Positions 1 to 7,850 of a stretch of DNA of 64,000 nucleotides are shown here, in pieces. This DNA comes from Algoriphagus chordae (lineage in GTDB: Bacteria; Bacteroidota; Bacteroidia; Cytophagales; Cyclobacteriaceae). The stretch's first letter is position 1. Each line of letters opens with the position of its first letter. The notes below the pieces were generated by a model. The model was given only the letters and a program-made list of their open reading frames with translations, searched no databases and was not told where the DNA came from. The DNA lies in the NCBI RefSeq assembly GCF_003254055.1, contig NZ_QKZT01000006.1, forward strand, positions 148,472 through 212,471, in the 5' to 3' direction. The position numbers were made by a program, and so were the translations under genes.

Positions 1-182
1 TCAAAAATGACATGATGTCAATCAAGCGAAACAGTGATAAGATTGAGGCTTTTTCTCTGGAATTGAGCAGAAAGACAAATGATGTATTCTTGAAAACCCA
101 AGGCGTCAAGGCTGGAATCAATAGTTATCAGCAGTTGCCGAAACTAGCATTTGCCTGGAGAGAGCGGATGAATGGAGATTAG
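1..182 (+). CDS. C-terminal end of an unidentified protein (partial)
   Basis: An open frame enters from the left edge (codons start at base 3) and ends at TAG 180-182. It encodes about 59 residues, rich in charged residues, ending LAFAWRERMNGD. I do not recognise the family from this tail. The codon use looks like real Bacteroidota coding sequence, and the frame stays open from the window edge. Its stop overlaps the stop of the convergent transporter gene. The upstream part is outside the window. Confidence 0.55.
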   Translation, partial: KNDMMSIKRNSDKIEAFSLELSRKTNDVFLKTQGVKAGINSYQQLPKLAFAWRERMNGD

Positions 183-1090
183 GGAGTATTAATCTTCTTC
201 CTATTGCCAAACCAAACTCCAAGAATCACCGCTACAATTCCGATGTAGTGACCCAAAAGCAGTACTTCACCATCCAATACTCCCCAGAAAATAGCAACGA
301 TAGGGATGATGTAAGTTACCGATGCCGCAAAAACAGGGGTGGCAGTTTTTACCAGCATATTGAAAATAATCAATGCAATGGCGGTTCCCAATACTCCCAA
401 AAGGGTTAAATAGCCTAAAGCGGGTAATGCACCTTCAATATTCACTACTTTATAAGAAAATTGTGTGCCAGCCATCAGGTAAAACAGGGCCACTGGCAAG
501 ACCATGGTCAGGGATATTGCCGTGATTTCTAGAGGTTTGAGCTTTTGAAAGCGGTATTTAATGATATTCAGGTTTAGGCCATAGCAGACACAGGCCAAGA
601 TCACATAGAATGCATGAGAGTTGATGTCTGCAAAAGCACTGAATCCTGAGCCTTCCTTGATGGTCACCAAGATGAAAACTCCTATAAATGCAATCGCTAA
701 GCCTATTCCGTTTCTTCGGGTAATCTTGGAATTGAAGAATAAAGCGCCGATTACTACTACAGAAAGTGGAGTGAGTGCATTCAGCATCCCTGTGAGTGAA
801 CTGCTGAGTTGAGTCTGGGCTTTTGCAAAAAGAAAGGCTGGGATAAAACTACCAACAAAGCCCACGATGATTAGATTTTTAAACTGAGTTTTATCGAGTT
901 TCTTAATCCTTGGTATGGATAGCGGCAGCAAAAAAGTCGCAGCAGCTACAATCCTATATGCGCCGACTTCACCCGCTGAAAAGACTTCCAGTCCTCTTTT
1001 GATCAAGATAAATGAACTACCCCAAATCAGGGATAAAAGAATAAGCAAAGCCCAGTTTTTGAGATTGCTGTCGTTGGTGGATATGGACAT
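179..1090 (-). CDS. EamA/DMT-family transporter, 303 aa
   Basis: This is an inner-membrane transporter of the drug/metabolite superfamily. The protein has about ten hydrophobic segments arranged as two EamA repeats. The first contains LSLIWGSSFILIKRGLE near residue 20, and the second starts near residue 155 (HAFYVILACVCYGLNLNIIK). The length is typical of the family. The start is the ATG at 1090, preceded by a repeat-containing intergenic stretch. The substrate cannot be told; family members export amino acids, nucleosides or other metabolites. It is transcribed towards the window edge and its stop overlaps the stop of the convergent partial gene. Confidence 0.9.
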   Translation of the reverse strand: MSISTNDSNLKNWALLILLSLIWGSSFILIKRGLEVFSAGEVGAYRIVAAATFLLPLSIPRIKKLDKTQFKNLIIVGFVGSFIPAFLFAKAQTQLSSSLTGMLNALTPLSVVVIGALFFNSKITRRNGIGLAIAFIGVFILVTIKEGSGFSAFADINSHAFYVILACVCYGLNLNIIKYRFQKLKPLEITAISLTMVLPVALFYLMAGTQFSYKVVNIEGALPALGYLTLLGVLGTAIALIIFNMLVKTATPVFAASVTYIIPIVAIFWGVLDGEVLLLGHYIGIVAVILGVWFGNRKKINTP

Positions 1091-1100
1091 TTAAAACAGG

Positions 1101-1170
1101 TGAAAAGTGGTAAGGTAGGTAAGTGGTAAAGTTGTGATTAAGCATTGTGCCTTCCAACTTTACCACCTTT
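1101..1170. repeat. Intergenic inverted repeat with GTGGTAA microrepeats
   Basis: GTGGTAAAGTTG at 1123-1134 is perfectly complementary to CAACTTTACCAC at 1155-1166, with a 20-base spacer. Just before it, GTGGTAA recurs at 1107-1113 and 1123-1129 with a GGTAGGTAAG link. There is no T tract after the stem on either strand, so it is not an obvious terminator. It lies between the dihydrouridine synthase and the EamA gene. Confidence 0.6.
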
Positions 1171-1177
1171 CAACAAC

Positions 1178-2167
1178 TCAAAAAACGTGATCTGCGTACA
1201 CATCAGAGACTTTTTCTAAAATCTCATATACATGCTCGTAAGTTTCGGCAGTGACCATTTCGGAACGGTACTGCTTGAAATTGGGCATGCCACGGAAGTA
1301 ATTCGTGTAATGTCTTCTCATTTCCAGAATTCCGAGTTTTGGGCCTTTCCACTCTACTGAGAAATCCAGATGCTTCTTTGCGACAGCAATTCTTTCATCT
1401 AAGCCAGGAGCAGCAAGTTTTTCACCAGTGGCAAGGAAATGCTTAATCTCATTGAAGATCCATGGATACCCAATGGACGCTCTGCCGATCATCATGCCAT
1501 CGACATTGTATTTGTTTTTGTATTCCTGTGCTTTTTCCGGAGTATCAATATCTCCGTTTCCAAAAACAGGTATATGCAAGCGTGGGTTTTCTTTCACCTG
1601 GTTTAGGTAGCTCCAGTCAGCTTCGCCCTTGTACATTTGCTTTCTGGTACGTGCGTGAATGCTGATTGCCTGAATCCCTACGTCTTGAAGGCGCTCTGCC
1701 ACTTCCACGATACGGATGGTATCATTGTCCCATCCCAGACGAGTTTTTACTGTCACGGGGATATTTACGGCTTTCACGATTTCGGCAGTCATCGAGACCA
1801 TCTTATCAATATCTAGGAGAATCCCCGCACCCGCACCTTTACAAGCCACCTTGTTGACAGGGCAGCCGTAATTGATGTCCAGAATATCTGGCTGAGCTTC
1901 TTCTACGATCGCTGCCGCCTCCCGCATCGAGGCTATCTCATTTCCGAAAATCTGAATCCCTATAGGCTTCTCGTAATCGAAAATATCTAGTTTAGCCACA
2001 CTCTTTGCTGCATCACGAATCAAGCCTTCTGAGCTTATAAATTCCGTGTACATCAGGTCTGCACCGTTCTGTTTGCACACTGCTCTGAACGGCGGATCGC
2101 TGACATCTTCCATCGGTGCAAGCAACAAAGGGAAGTCCCCTAACTCCAAGTTTCCTATCTTAACCAC
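1178..2167 (-). CDS. dusB: tRNA-dihydrouridine synthase, DusB-like, 329 aa
   Basis: This FMN enzyme reduces specific uridines of the tRNA D-loop to dihydrouridine. The N-terminal TIM barrel starts LLLAPMEDVSDPPFR and has NYGCPVNKVACKGAGAGILL near residue 100, whose Cys in GCP is the catalytic acid of the family. VKTRLGWD, ISIHARTRKQMYKG and GNGDI follow, then FMN phosphate-binding GMMIGRASIGYPW, and a C-terminal helical domain from about residue 245. Length is normal for DusB. Assignment to DusB rather than DusA or DusC is by overall resemblance. It is divergent from the CPBP protease with only 37 bp between the starts. Confidence 0.93.
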   Translation of the reverse strand: MVKIGNLELGDFPLLLAPMEDVSDPPFRAVCKQNGADLMYTEFISSEGLIRDAAKSVAKLDIFDYEKPIGIQIFGNEIASMREAAAIVEEAQPDILDINYGCPVNKVACKGAGAGILLDIDKMVSMTAEIVKAVNIPVTVKTRLGWDNDTIRIVEVAERLQDVGIQAISIHARTRKQMYKGEADWSYLNQVKENPRLHIPVFGNGDIDTPEKAQEYKNKYNVDGMMIGRASIGYPWIFNEIKHFLATGEKLAAPGLDERIAVAKKHLDFSVEWKGPKLGILEMRRHYTNYFRGMPNFKQYRSEMVTAETYEHVYEILEKVSDVYADHVF

Positions 2168-2176
2168 GTCTTATTT

Positions 2177-2184
2177 TAAATTTG
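2177..2184 (+). promoter_or_regulatory. Putative -7 promoter element (TAAATTTG) of the CPBP gene
   Basis: TAAATTTG matches the Bacteroidota sigma consensus TAnnTTTG and lies 20 bp before the ATG at 2205. A convincing -33 TTTG is not present at the usual spacing (only TTTC at 2151-2154). It supports starting the CPBP gene at 2205 rather than at the upstream in-frame ATG at 2046, which would lie inside dusB. Confidence 0.45.
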
Positions 2185-2204
2185 GGCGTAAATTTACTTC
2201 AATT

Positions 2205-3155
2205 ATGGAGATATACGAAACTGATTCAGAAATTGCCAAGAGGAAGAGTTGGCTTTTGTCCCTGATAGTCATTGTTTTAGTAGGATTAGGAGTTTTGATC
2301 GTGCTTCAAGTAGTTGCATTAGCTATTGCACCTTTTCTATTTGATATCACGATGGCGGAGATTCTTGGCCTTATGACTGGAGATTATTCTCCTGAAAATG
2401 GACGAATGGCGATGTTTTTTATTCAGGGTATAGGATCAGGAATTGGCTTTTGGGTAGCGGCATATGTCATTATGCGATTCATCGACAAAGCTAACCTGCA
2501 TTGGGATATTCAATTATCGCGATTTAATGCCATGGGTGCAGGATTGGTTATCCTTATTGCGCTAGGCGGAATGCTCTTCAATGGTTTACTTGTTTATTGG
2601 AATTCCCAGTTGGTTCTTCCAGAATTCTTGTCGGGAGTAGAGACTTGGATGAAGGAGATGGAGGAGCAAATGCTAGATCTCACGATGTTTCTGACCGATT
2701 TCCAATCTATTCCAGAGTTACTGATGGGGATCTTGGTGATAGGGGTGCTTGCAGGCATAGGAGAGGAGATGTTCTTTAGAGGTTTGATTCAGCCCAAAAT
2801 GCATTTGTATACCGGGAATGGTCATGCTGGTGTTTGGTTGACAGCTTTTATTTTCTCAGCTATTCATTTACAGTTTTACGGTTTTCTGCCTCGATTATTT
2901 TTGGGAGGGATGTTTGGTTACCTTTATTATTATTCGGGGAGTCTTACTTATCCCATCTTGGCTCATATACTAAATAATACTATTACCATAGTAATGGTCT
3001 ATGCTTCCAAACAAGGGATGATAGATTTTGATATGGAATCCACGGATACAGTATCTTATCCTGCTGCAATTATTGGTTTATTGGTTCTTATGGCAGGAAT
3101 CTTTTACTTTAAGAAAATAAATAAACCCAATGGAGAACTGGAACAAGGTCTTTGA
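2205..3155 (+). CDS. CPBP-family intramembrane glutamic protease, 316 aa
   Basis: This is a multi-spanning membrane protein of the CAAX protease/bacteriocin-processing (Abi, PF02517) family. The three conserved motifs are visible: EEMFFRG with E187, E188 and R192, FSAIH with H221, and HILNN with H254 and N257/N258. Around eight hydrophobic segments surround them. The open frame extends 53 codons upstream, but that part overlaps dusB and lies before the putative promoter, so MEIYETDSE is the better start. It overlaps the DUF2007 gene by 26 bp and probably forms an operon with that gene and cdsA. The substrate is unknown. Confidence 0.9.
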   Translation: MEIYETDSEIAKRKSWLLSLIVIVLVGLGVLIVLQVVALAIAPFLFDITMAEILGLMTGDYSPENGRMAMFFIQGIGSGIGFWVAAYVIMRFIDKANLHWDIQLSRFNAMGAGLVILIALGGMLFNGLLVYWNSQLVLPEFLSGVETWMKEMEEQMLDLTMFLTDFQSIPELLMGILVIGVLAGIGEEMFFRGLIQPKMHLYTGNGHAGVWLTAFIFSAIHLQFYGFLPRLFLGGMFGYLYYYSGSLTYPILAHILNNTITIVMVYASKQGMIDFDMESTDTVSYPAAIIGLLVLMAGIFYFKKINKPNGELEQGL

Positions 3156-3336
3156 AACCCCTATGCAGGTAAGAGCTGAGATCGTCAAAGGCGTCTTGGA
3201 GGAGCATAAAATACAGGCTGTAGTGTTGAATAAAAAAGAAACAGTGTATCAGATTTTTGGAAACTACGAGGTACATGTGCAGCGTGAAGATTTGATGTTG
3301 GCGAATAACCTTATCAAGAATGAGATCACGTTTTAG
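3130..3336 (+). CDS. DUF2007-type small protein, 68 aa
   Basis: This short soluble protein resembles the DUF2007 ('putative signal transducing protein') fold. It has a start like NWNKVFETPMQVRAEIVKGVL, then a beta strand with AVVLNKK, and IFGNYEVHVQREDLMLANNL near the end. That VxVxxxDxxxA pattern is typical of the family, which has a ferredoxin-like alpha/beta layout related to PII-type proteins. Function is unknown. The start codon lies inside the CPBP gene and the end overlaps the start of cdsA by 17 bp, so translation of the three genes is likely coupled. Confidence 0.85.
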   Translation: MENWNKVFETPMQVRAEIVKGVLEEHKIQAVVLNKKETVYQIFGNYEVHVQREDLMLANNLIKNEITF

Positions 3337-4159
3337 TATAAATAACTACAGTAATCTAGGTCAGAGAGCAATTACGGCTTTGTTTGGTGCCCTGATTATT
3401 GTGGGAGGTAGTATCTATTCAGACTGGACTTATTTTCTGGTGTTTGCGGGGATTTTGGGCTTTGCTCAGATGGAATTCTACAAGCTGAGTGGACTTGATG
3501 GGATGCTTCCACTGAAGAGCTTTGGGACATTTCTTGGGCTGATGATTTTCTGCCTGACCTTCTTGGTAGAGAAGGAGCATCTATCCAGCAATTACTTCTT
3601 TTTGATCTTTCCTATTGTCTCACTTACCTTTTTTATTAAGCTTTATCGCAAAACAGATAAAAAACCTTTCACTGGCGTAGCTTATACGTTTTTGGGTCTT
3701 TTCTATGTTGCAGTGCCCTTTTCTTTGCTAAATCTTGCGGTATTCTCAGTGGATGCCACATATAATTATCAGATCATTATTGGTTGTCTTTTGATTCTCT
3801 GGGCTTCTGATACCGGAGCCTATTTTGCGGGAACAAAATTTGGTAAGACTAAGTTATTCGAGCGAGTTTCTCCGAAGAAATCCTGGGAAGGCTTTTTGGG
3901 AGGAGCATTCTCTGCAATTGGCGTGGCTTTTGTCTTAACAAGGTACTTTCATGTGATTGATGATTGGAAGTGGTTAGTGATTGCCGGGATTATTATAATT
4001 GCCGGTACATATGGAGATCTGATTGAGTCGCTTTTTAAGCGATCTATTGAGATCAAGGATTCTGGAAAAGGACTTCCGGGACATGGTGGATTTATGGACC
4101 GTTTTGACGGATTGTTACTTTCTGCCCCATTTATTACTGCCTTTTTGAAAATCTTCTAA
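3320..4159 (+). CDS. cdsA: Phosphatidate cytidylyltransferase CdsA, 279 aa
   Basis: CdsA makes CDP-diacylglycerol from phosphatidate and CTP in the inner membrane, the branch point for phosphatidylserine and phosphatidylglycerol. The protein has about seven or eight membrane spans. The C-terminal signature of the family is complete at residues 237-264: SLFKRS, then KDSGKGLPGHGG and MDRFDG. ASDTGAYFAGTKFGK in the middle is also typical. The start at 3320 overlaps the end of the DUF2007 gene. Phosphatidylserine decarboxylase lies 1.4 kb downstream, on the far side of glutamate dehydrogenase. Confidence 0.95.
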   Translation: MRSRFSINNYSNLGQRAITALFGALIIVGGSIYSDWTYFLVFAGILGFAQMEFYKLSGLDGMLPLKSFGTFLGLMIFCLTFLVEKEHLSSNYFFLIFPIVSLTFFIKLYRKTDKKPFTGVAYTFLGLFYVAVPFSLLNLAVFSVDATYNYQIIIGCLLILWASDTGAYFAGTKFGKTKLFERVSPKKSWEGFLGGAFSAIGVAFVLTRYFHVIDDWKWLVIAGIIIIAGTYGDLIESLFKRSIEIKDSGKGLPGHGGFMDRFDGLLLSAPFITAFLKIF

Positions 4160-4229
4160 TTCTGGCCCCTGTTAATTGAAAATCTGCTTAATATTGCAGC
4201 GCATTTGAATAACTAAATCAAACCCAAAT

Positions 4230-5507
4230 ATGGCTTACATTGAACCGGCTCCTATTAAGGATAAAGAGAATCCTTTGGAGTCAATGATGGAAAGATTCAA
4301 CATTGCAGCTGAAAAGCTAGGCCTCTCTGATGAGGTGTACAATGTGCTGAAAAATCCTGCCAAACAAGTAATCGTTTCCCTTCCTATCACCATGGACAAT
4401 GGAAAAATCCAAGTCTTTGAAGGTATCCGAGTAATCCACTCCAACATTCTTGGCCCAGCCAAAGGCGGTATCCGCTTTGCCCCCGATGTACACATCGATG
4501 AGGTGCGTGCGCTGGCGGCTTGGATGACATGGAAATGTGCAGTAGTGGACATTCCTTATGGTGGAGGTAAAGGAGGTGTACGATGCAACCCTAGAGAAAT
4601 GTCGAAGGGTGAAATCGAACGACTCGTCAGGGCCTATACCTTGTCTATGATCGATGTGTTCGGTCCCGATAAGGATATTCCTGCTCCAGATATGGGTACA
4701 GGTCCTAGAGAAATGGCTTGGCTCATGGATGAGTATTCCAAAGCACGTGGAATGACGGTGAACTCAGTAGTCACAGGGAAACCCTTGGTATTGGGTGGCT
4801 CCTTAGGCCGAACCGAGGCTACTGGTCGTGGTGTGATGGTCTCTGCTTTGGCAGCCATGCAAAAATTAAAAATTAATCCTTTTCAAGCTACTTGTGCAGT
4901 TCAAGGCTTCGGAAACGTAGGCTCTTGGGCAGCTAGACTTTTGGAAGAAAGAGGCTTGAAGATTGTCGCTATTTCCGATCACACAGGAGCTTTTTACAAT
5001 GAAAAAGGAATCAATATTGTCGAAGCTATAGAATACCGTGATGCAAATGGCGGAAACCTAGAAGGCTTCAAAGGCGGAGACAAAATGGAAAATGCAGGTG
5101 ATCTGCTAATCTTGGATGTCGATGTGCTGGTGCCTGCTGCGGTAGAAGATGTGATCACGATTCACAATGTAAATGATGTCAAAGCTAAGCTGATCGTAGA
5201 AGGCGCCAATGGCCCAACTTCTGCAAAAGCGGATGCTATCATCAACGAAAAAGGAATCATGGCAGTGCCGGATATCTTGGCAAATGCTGGTGGAGTGACA
5301 GTATCTTACTTCGAATGGGTTCAAAATAGACTGGGCTACAAATGGACTGCTGATCGTGTAAATCGTCGTTCTGACAGGATCATGAAAGATGCCTTTGATA
5401 CAGTTTATCAGACCTCATTGAAGTATGAGGTGCCTATGAGAATAGCAGCTTATATCGTTGCTATTGATAAAGTTGCGAAGACATATACATACAGAGGAGG
5501 ATTCTAA
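4230..5507 (+). CDS. gdhA: Glutamate dehydrogenase, 425 aa
   Basis: It catalyses reversible oxidative deamination of glutamate to 2-oxoglutarate and ammonia, linking nitrogen and the TCA cycle. The N-terminal dimerisation/catalytic domain carries GPAKGGIRFAP (K78), MTWKCAVVDIPYGGGKGG (K102, K114) and PAPDMGTG. The C-terminal Rossmann domain begins around residue 190 and has GFGNVGSWAARLL. Length near 425 matches the hexameric catabolic type; leucine or valine dehydrogenase is less likely because of the length and motifs. NAD versus NADP use cannot be told safely. A strong hairpin terminator follows 33 bp after the stop. The gene sits between cdsA and psd. Confidence 0.93.
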   Translation: MAYIEPAPIKDKENPLESMMERFNIAAEKLGLSDEVYNVLKNPAKQVIVSLPITMDNGKIQVFEGIRVIHSNILGPAKGGIRFAPDVHIDEVRALAAWMTWKCAVVDIPYGGGKGGVRCNPREMSKGEIERLVRAYTLSMIDVFGPDKDIPAPDMGTGPREMAWLMDEYSKARGMTVNSVVTGKPLVLGGSLGRTEATGRGVMVSALAAMQKLKINPFQATCAVQGFGNVGSWAARLLEERGLKIVAISDHTGAFYNEKGINIVEAIEYRDANGGNLEGFKGGDKMENAGDLLILDVDVLVPAAVEDVITIHNVNDVKAKLIVEGANGPTSAKADAIINEKGIMAVPDILANAGGVTVSYFEWVQNRLGYKWTADRVNRRSDRIMKDAFDTVYQTSLKYEVPMRIAAYIVAIDKVAKTYTYRGGF

Positions 5508-5531
5508 GGCTCTTCTATCGAAAGAATATTT

Positions 5532-5539
5532 TATCTTTG
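5532..5539 (+). promoter_or_regulatory. Putative -7 promoter element (TATCTTTG) for psd
   Basis: TATCTTTG fits TAnnTTTG and lies two bases before the hairpin at 5541. Transcription from it would be expected to start inside or next to the left arm of that hairpin and give psd a leader of about 30-35 bases. No TTTG is seen at -33. Confidence 0.4.
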
Positions 5540-5540
5540 A

Positions 5541-5566
5541 GGCGTGGAGCAATCTCCACGCCTTTT
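5541..5566 (+). terminator. Rho-independent terminator after glutamate dehydrogenase
   Basis: GGCGTGGAG (5541-5549) pairs perfectly with CTCCACGCC (5554-5562) across a CAAT loop, followed by TTTT and then AGTTTTG. It lies 34 bp after the gdhA stop and 18 bp before the psd ATG. Its left arm also supplies a GTG that would be an alternative upstream psd start, which I reject. Confidence 0.75.
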
Positions 5567-5579
5567 AGTTTTGAAGCTT

Positions 5580-6242
5580 ATGACTATACACAGAGAAGGA
5601 AGAGTTTTGTTATTTTGGCTGCTAATCATCCTAGTAGCCGGCAATTACCTCATTATCTATTTCATGCCAGATGCTAGAGTGCTTTCAAATGTAGCTGTAT
5701 TAGGAAGTATTGCGCTTTATCTGATTATTCTTCAGTTTTTCAGAAGCCCAATCATCCAATTGCCATCTGACGAAAGTTTGGTGTACGCTCCAGTAGATGG
5801 GAAAGTAGTGGTAATCGAGGAAACTTTTGAAGAGGAGTATTTGAAAGAAAATCGCAGACAGGTATCCATATTTATGTCTCCGATCAATGTGCATATCACT
5901 AGATCTCCCATCAAAGGCATCGTAGAGTTTTTTCAATATCACCCAGGAAAATATCTGGTAGCTTGGCATCCTAAATCAAGCACAGAAAATGAGCGTACGA
6001 CTATGGTGGTAACTCATGAGAATGGTACAAAACTACTGGTAAGACAAGTTGCTGGAGCTTTAGCAAGAAGAATCAAGTGGTATGTAAAGCCGGGCTCTGA
6101 GTTAGCTCAGGGTGGAGAATTTGGCTTTATCAAATTCGGGTCTCGTGTGGATGTTTACCTTCCACTGGATGCTGAGGTTTTAGTTGGGTTGGAAGAAAAA
6201 ACTAAAGGTGGCAGAACTCCTATCGCAAGGTTGAAAGGATAG
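5580..6242 (+). CDS. psd: Phosphatidylserine decarboxylase, short type, 220 aa
   Basis: It is a pyruvoyl enzyme making phosphatidylethanolamine from phosphatidylserine at the inner membrane. Two hydrophobic segments lie near the N-terminus (about residues 10-28 and 38-54). Then come YAPVDGKVVVIEE, SIFMSPINVHITRSP and the self-cleavage site FGFIKFGSRVDV, where G187-S188 would be split into beta and alpha chains. The length is that of the short archaeal/Bacteroidota form. I start at ATG 5580, because an in-frame GTG at 5544 sits in the terminator stem. It completes the pathway with cdsA upstream; phosphatidylserine synthase is not in the window. Confidence 0.92.
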   Translation: MTIHREGRVLLFWLLIILVAGNYLIIYFMPDARVLSNVAVLGSIALYLIILQFFRSPIIQLPSDESLVYAPVDGKVVVIEETFEEEYLKENRRQVSIFMSPINVHITRSPIKGIVEFFQYHPGKYLVAWHPKSSTENERTTMVVTHENGTKLLVRQVAGALARRIKWYVKPGSELAQGGEFGFIKFGSRVDVYLPLDAEVLVGLEEKTKGGRTPIARLKG

Positions 6243-6316
6243 GTTCTTAACTTTACTTGTAGCGAATTGATTAGTAGAGTCGTTCTAGGTTTTGTTAACC
6301 AAATTTCTTCTCAGCC

Positions 6317-6817
6317 ATGAAACATCTTTCCTTACTTTCTCTTGCCCTAATAGCTTTCAGTTTTGTTGCCTGCGACAAAGATGATGATCCGCTTCCGAAC
6401 CAATTAGTGGGTAATTGGGAAGCTCGATATTATGTAGATTCTGTAGACTATTGGGTGGTGAATACGCTCGAGTTTAAAAATGACAGTGTCTATCAATTTA
6501 GAACTACAGTTAGAGATTCGGAAACAGGACCTGATTTAGGCTATCGTATGTATTATGATGATAGATATGAATGGGATGGAATGACATTCAAATATCTTCC
6601 AGACTTGGCTAGTTGGATTGACCATAGAGAAGAGGCTTTTTATGTACCAAAGCAAGAGTTATTGGCTGGAATCATGGATTATTTTTATCAACCAACTGCA
6701 AGGATCACATTTGTAGAAAATAAAGAGAAGTTAATATTTCAGGACCTTTGTCCAGAAAACCCTGCTTTTGGATGTGAAGGGCTTAGAAACCCAATAGAGT
6801 ATGTTAGAGTGAATTGA
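6317..6817 (+). CDS. Small lipoprotein, lipocalin-like, 166 aa
   Basis: The N-terminus is a lipoprotein signal (MKHLSLLSLALIAFSFVAC) with the acylated Cys at 19 followed by DKDDDP, an acidic spacer often seen on exported Bacteroidota lipoproteins. The mature part begins LVGNWEARYYVDS and continues with alternating strands (NTLEFKNDSVYQFRTTV, YEWDGMTFKYL). This resembles lipocalin-like beta-barrel lipoproteins, but no ligand can be inferred. It stands alone between psd and a bidirectional terminator. Confidence 0.75.
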   Translation: MKHLSLLSLALIAFSFVACDKDDDPLPNQLVGNWEARYYVDSVDYWVVNTLEFKNDSVYQFRTTVRDSETGPDLGYRMYYDDRYEWDGMTFKYLPDLASWIDHREEAFYVPKQELLAGIMDYFYQPTARITFVENKEKLIFQDLCPENPAFGCEGLRNPIEYVRVN

Positions 6818-6833
6818 AGGCAAATTGTTCCAT

Positions 6834-6874
6834 AAAAAAAGGATGTTTTCAACTACTGAAAACATCCTTTTTTT
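6834..6874. terminator. Bidirectional terminator between convergent genes
   Basis: GGATGTTTTCA (6841-6851) pairs with TGAAAACATCC (6857-6867) around a 5-base loop. Seven A residues precede it and seven T residues follow, so it can act in both directions for the lipoprotein gene and for the minus-strand coiled-coil gene that ends at 6873. Confidence 0.85.
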
Positions 6875-7346
6875 AAGCCTTAATGACTTTTTTATAGACT
6901 ACAATTCCAAGGCCTAGACTAATCAGGAATAGAATCAAGCTGATCCACTCAAAAGTCCGGCGCTCGGATAGCTTCTCTTCAAGTTGTTTGTCTCGTTCTG
7001 CTACAGCTCTTTTTAGTGCCTGTACATCCTTCTCCTGCTTGAAGGCAATGGCTTTGTAGTCTTCGCCAGTTTGAGTTGCTGTGGTGGTCTCTATATCGCT
7101 AATCATCCGGAGTTCGTCCATAATGAGGTTGTCCTTTGCGATGATTCGCTCCAGCCATTCATTCGTTTCGATCATGTCCTTCTTGGTGCGATTGCCGAAG
7201 ATGCCTGATTTCTTACTTTCGGATTCCTTCCATTGCTGAGTAAGTGCATCGCGATCCTGAACCATTTTTTCCAGTTTTGCCTGGCCTGCTTCAGTGAATT
7301 GTGGTGATAATAAGTTTAAGAATAATAGGACTAGTCCGAAGATCAT
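6873..7346 (-). CDS. Coiled-coil membrane protein, paralogue of the upstream gene, 157 aa
   Basis: I do not recognise a named family. An N-terminal hydrophobic stretch (MIFGLVLLFLNLL) could be a signal or anchor. A long charged helical region follows from about residue 18 to 130 and is predicted coiled coil by its heptad-like spacing. A transmembrane segment sits near residues 134-152 (WISLILFLISLGLGIVVY), with a short KKVIKA tail. It shares the block YKAIAFKQEKDVQALK with FQAIAVSQEKDIQRLK in the gene before it. The two ORFs overlap by four bases (ATGA), so they are surely cotranscribed. Function unknown; perhaps an envelope scaffold. Confidence 0.7.
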   Translation of the reverse strand: MIFGLVLLFLNLLSPQFTEAGQAKLEKMVQDRDALTQQWKESESKKSGIFGNRTKKDMIETNEWLERIIAKDNLIMDELRMISDIETTTATQTGEDYKAIAFKQEKDVQALKRAVAERDKQLEEKLSERRTFEWISLILFLISLGLGIVVYKKVIKA

Positions 7347-7753
7347 TTTTCTTGTGGGTATAGCTTGCTAAGCGTTGCCATTTCTGGGCGCTCGACGTTG
7401 AGTTTGGTTCTAATATAGAGAAAAGCAAAAAGCAGCATTCCTACGAAAAAGATTAAGGTCGCTGATTTTGCCTTCCATGTATCCAGCTGTTGAGAGTTGA
7501 TCTCGTGGTTTTTATGTGCTAATTGGCTTTTCAAGCGCTGAATGTCTTTTTCCTGGGAAACTGCAATAGCCTGAAAATTTTCGCTTCTAACTGTTAGGTC
7601 AGTGCTCGTCAAAACTTTCGCGTCACTTTCCAGAGCTTGAACCTTGCTTTCTTCCAAAGCAGTCGGTGAAGCTGTATTCTCCAAGGTGCTGATGTTGCTT
7701 GCGTAAATTTGAATCGGTAATAAAAATAGCCAAGTAAAGATTGCAGTTTTCAT
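7343..7753 (-). CDS. Coiled-coil membrane protein, first of a paralogous pair, 136 aa
   Basis: No known family is recognised. A signal-peptide-like N-terminus (MKTAIFTWLFLLPIQIYAS) is followed by a polar region rich in Glu, Ser and Thr. The motif FQAIAVSQEKDIQRLKSQL lies near residue 60, with a single transmembrane helix around residues 97-113 (ATLIFFVGMLLFAFLYI) and a short basic/acidic tail. The layout matches its downstream partner: exported or periplasmic coil, then a C-terminal helix. It starts 97 bp after the end of mnmD on the same strand, so it could be a distal part of that operon or a separate unit. Confidence 0.65.
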   Translation of the reverse strand: MKTAIFTWLFLLPIQIYASNISTLENTASPTALEESKVQALESDAKVLTSTDLTVRSENFQAIAVSQEKDIQRLKSQLAHKNHEINSQQLDTWKAKSATLIFFVGMLLFAFLYIRTKLNVERPEMATLSKLYPQEK

Positions 7754-7850
7754 ATCTAAATAATTTGTCTGTCGAATGCCATCCCGAAAACGATCGAGAA
7801 GGTTGGTGGTTTTTCAAATTTCTTATCCAAACTGCATTCCACTTCACAAA

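Noticed and set aside
5544..5579. GTG start for psd inside the terminator stem
   Set aside because: Translation would begin in a stable hairpin, and the encoded 12 residues are not family-like.
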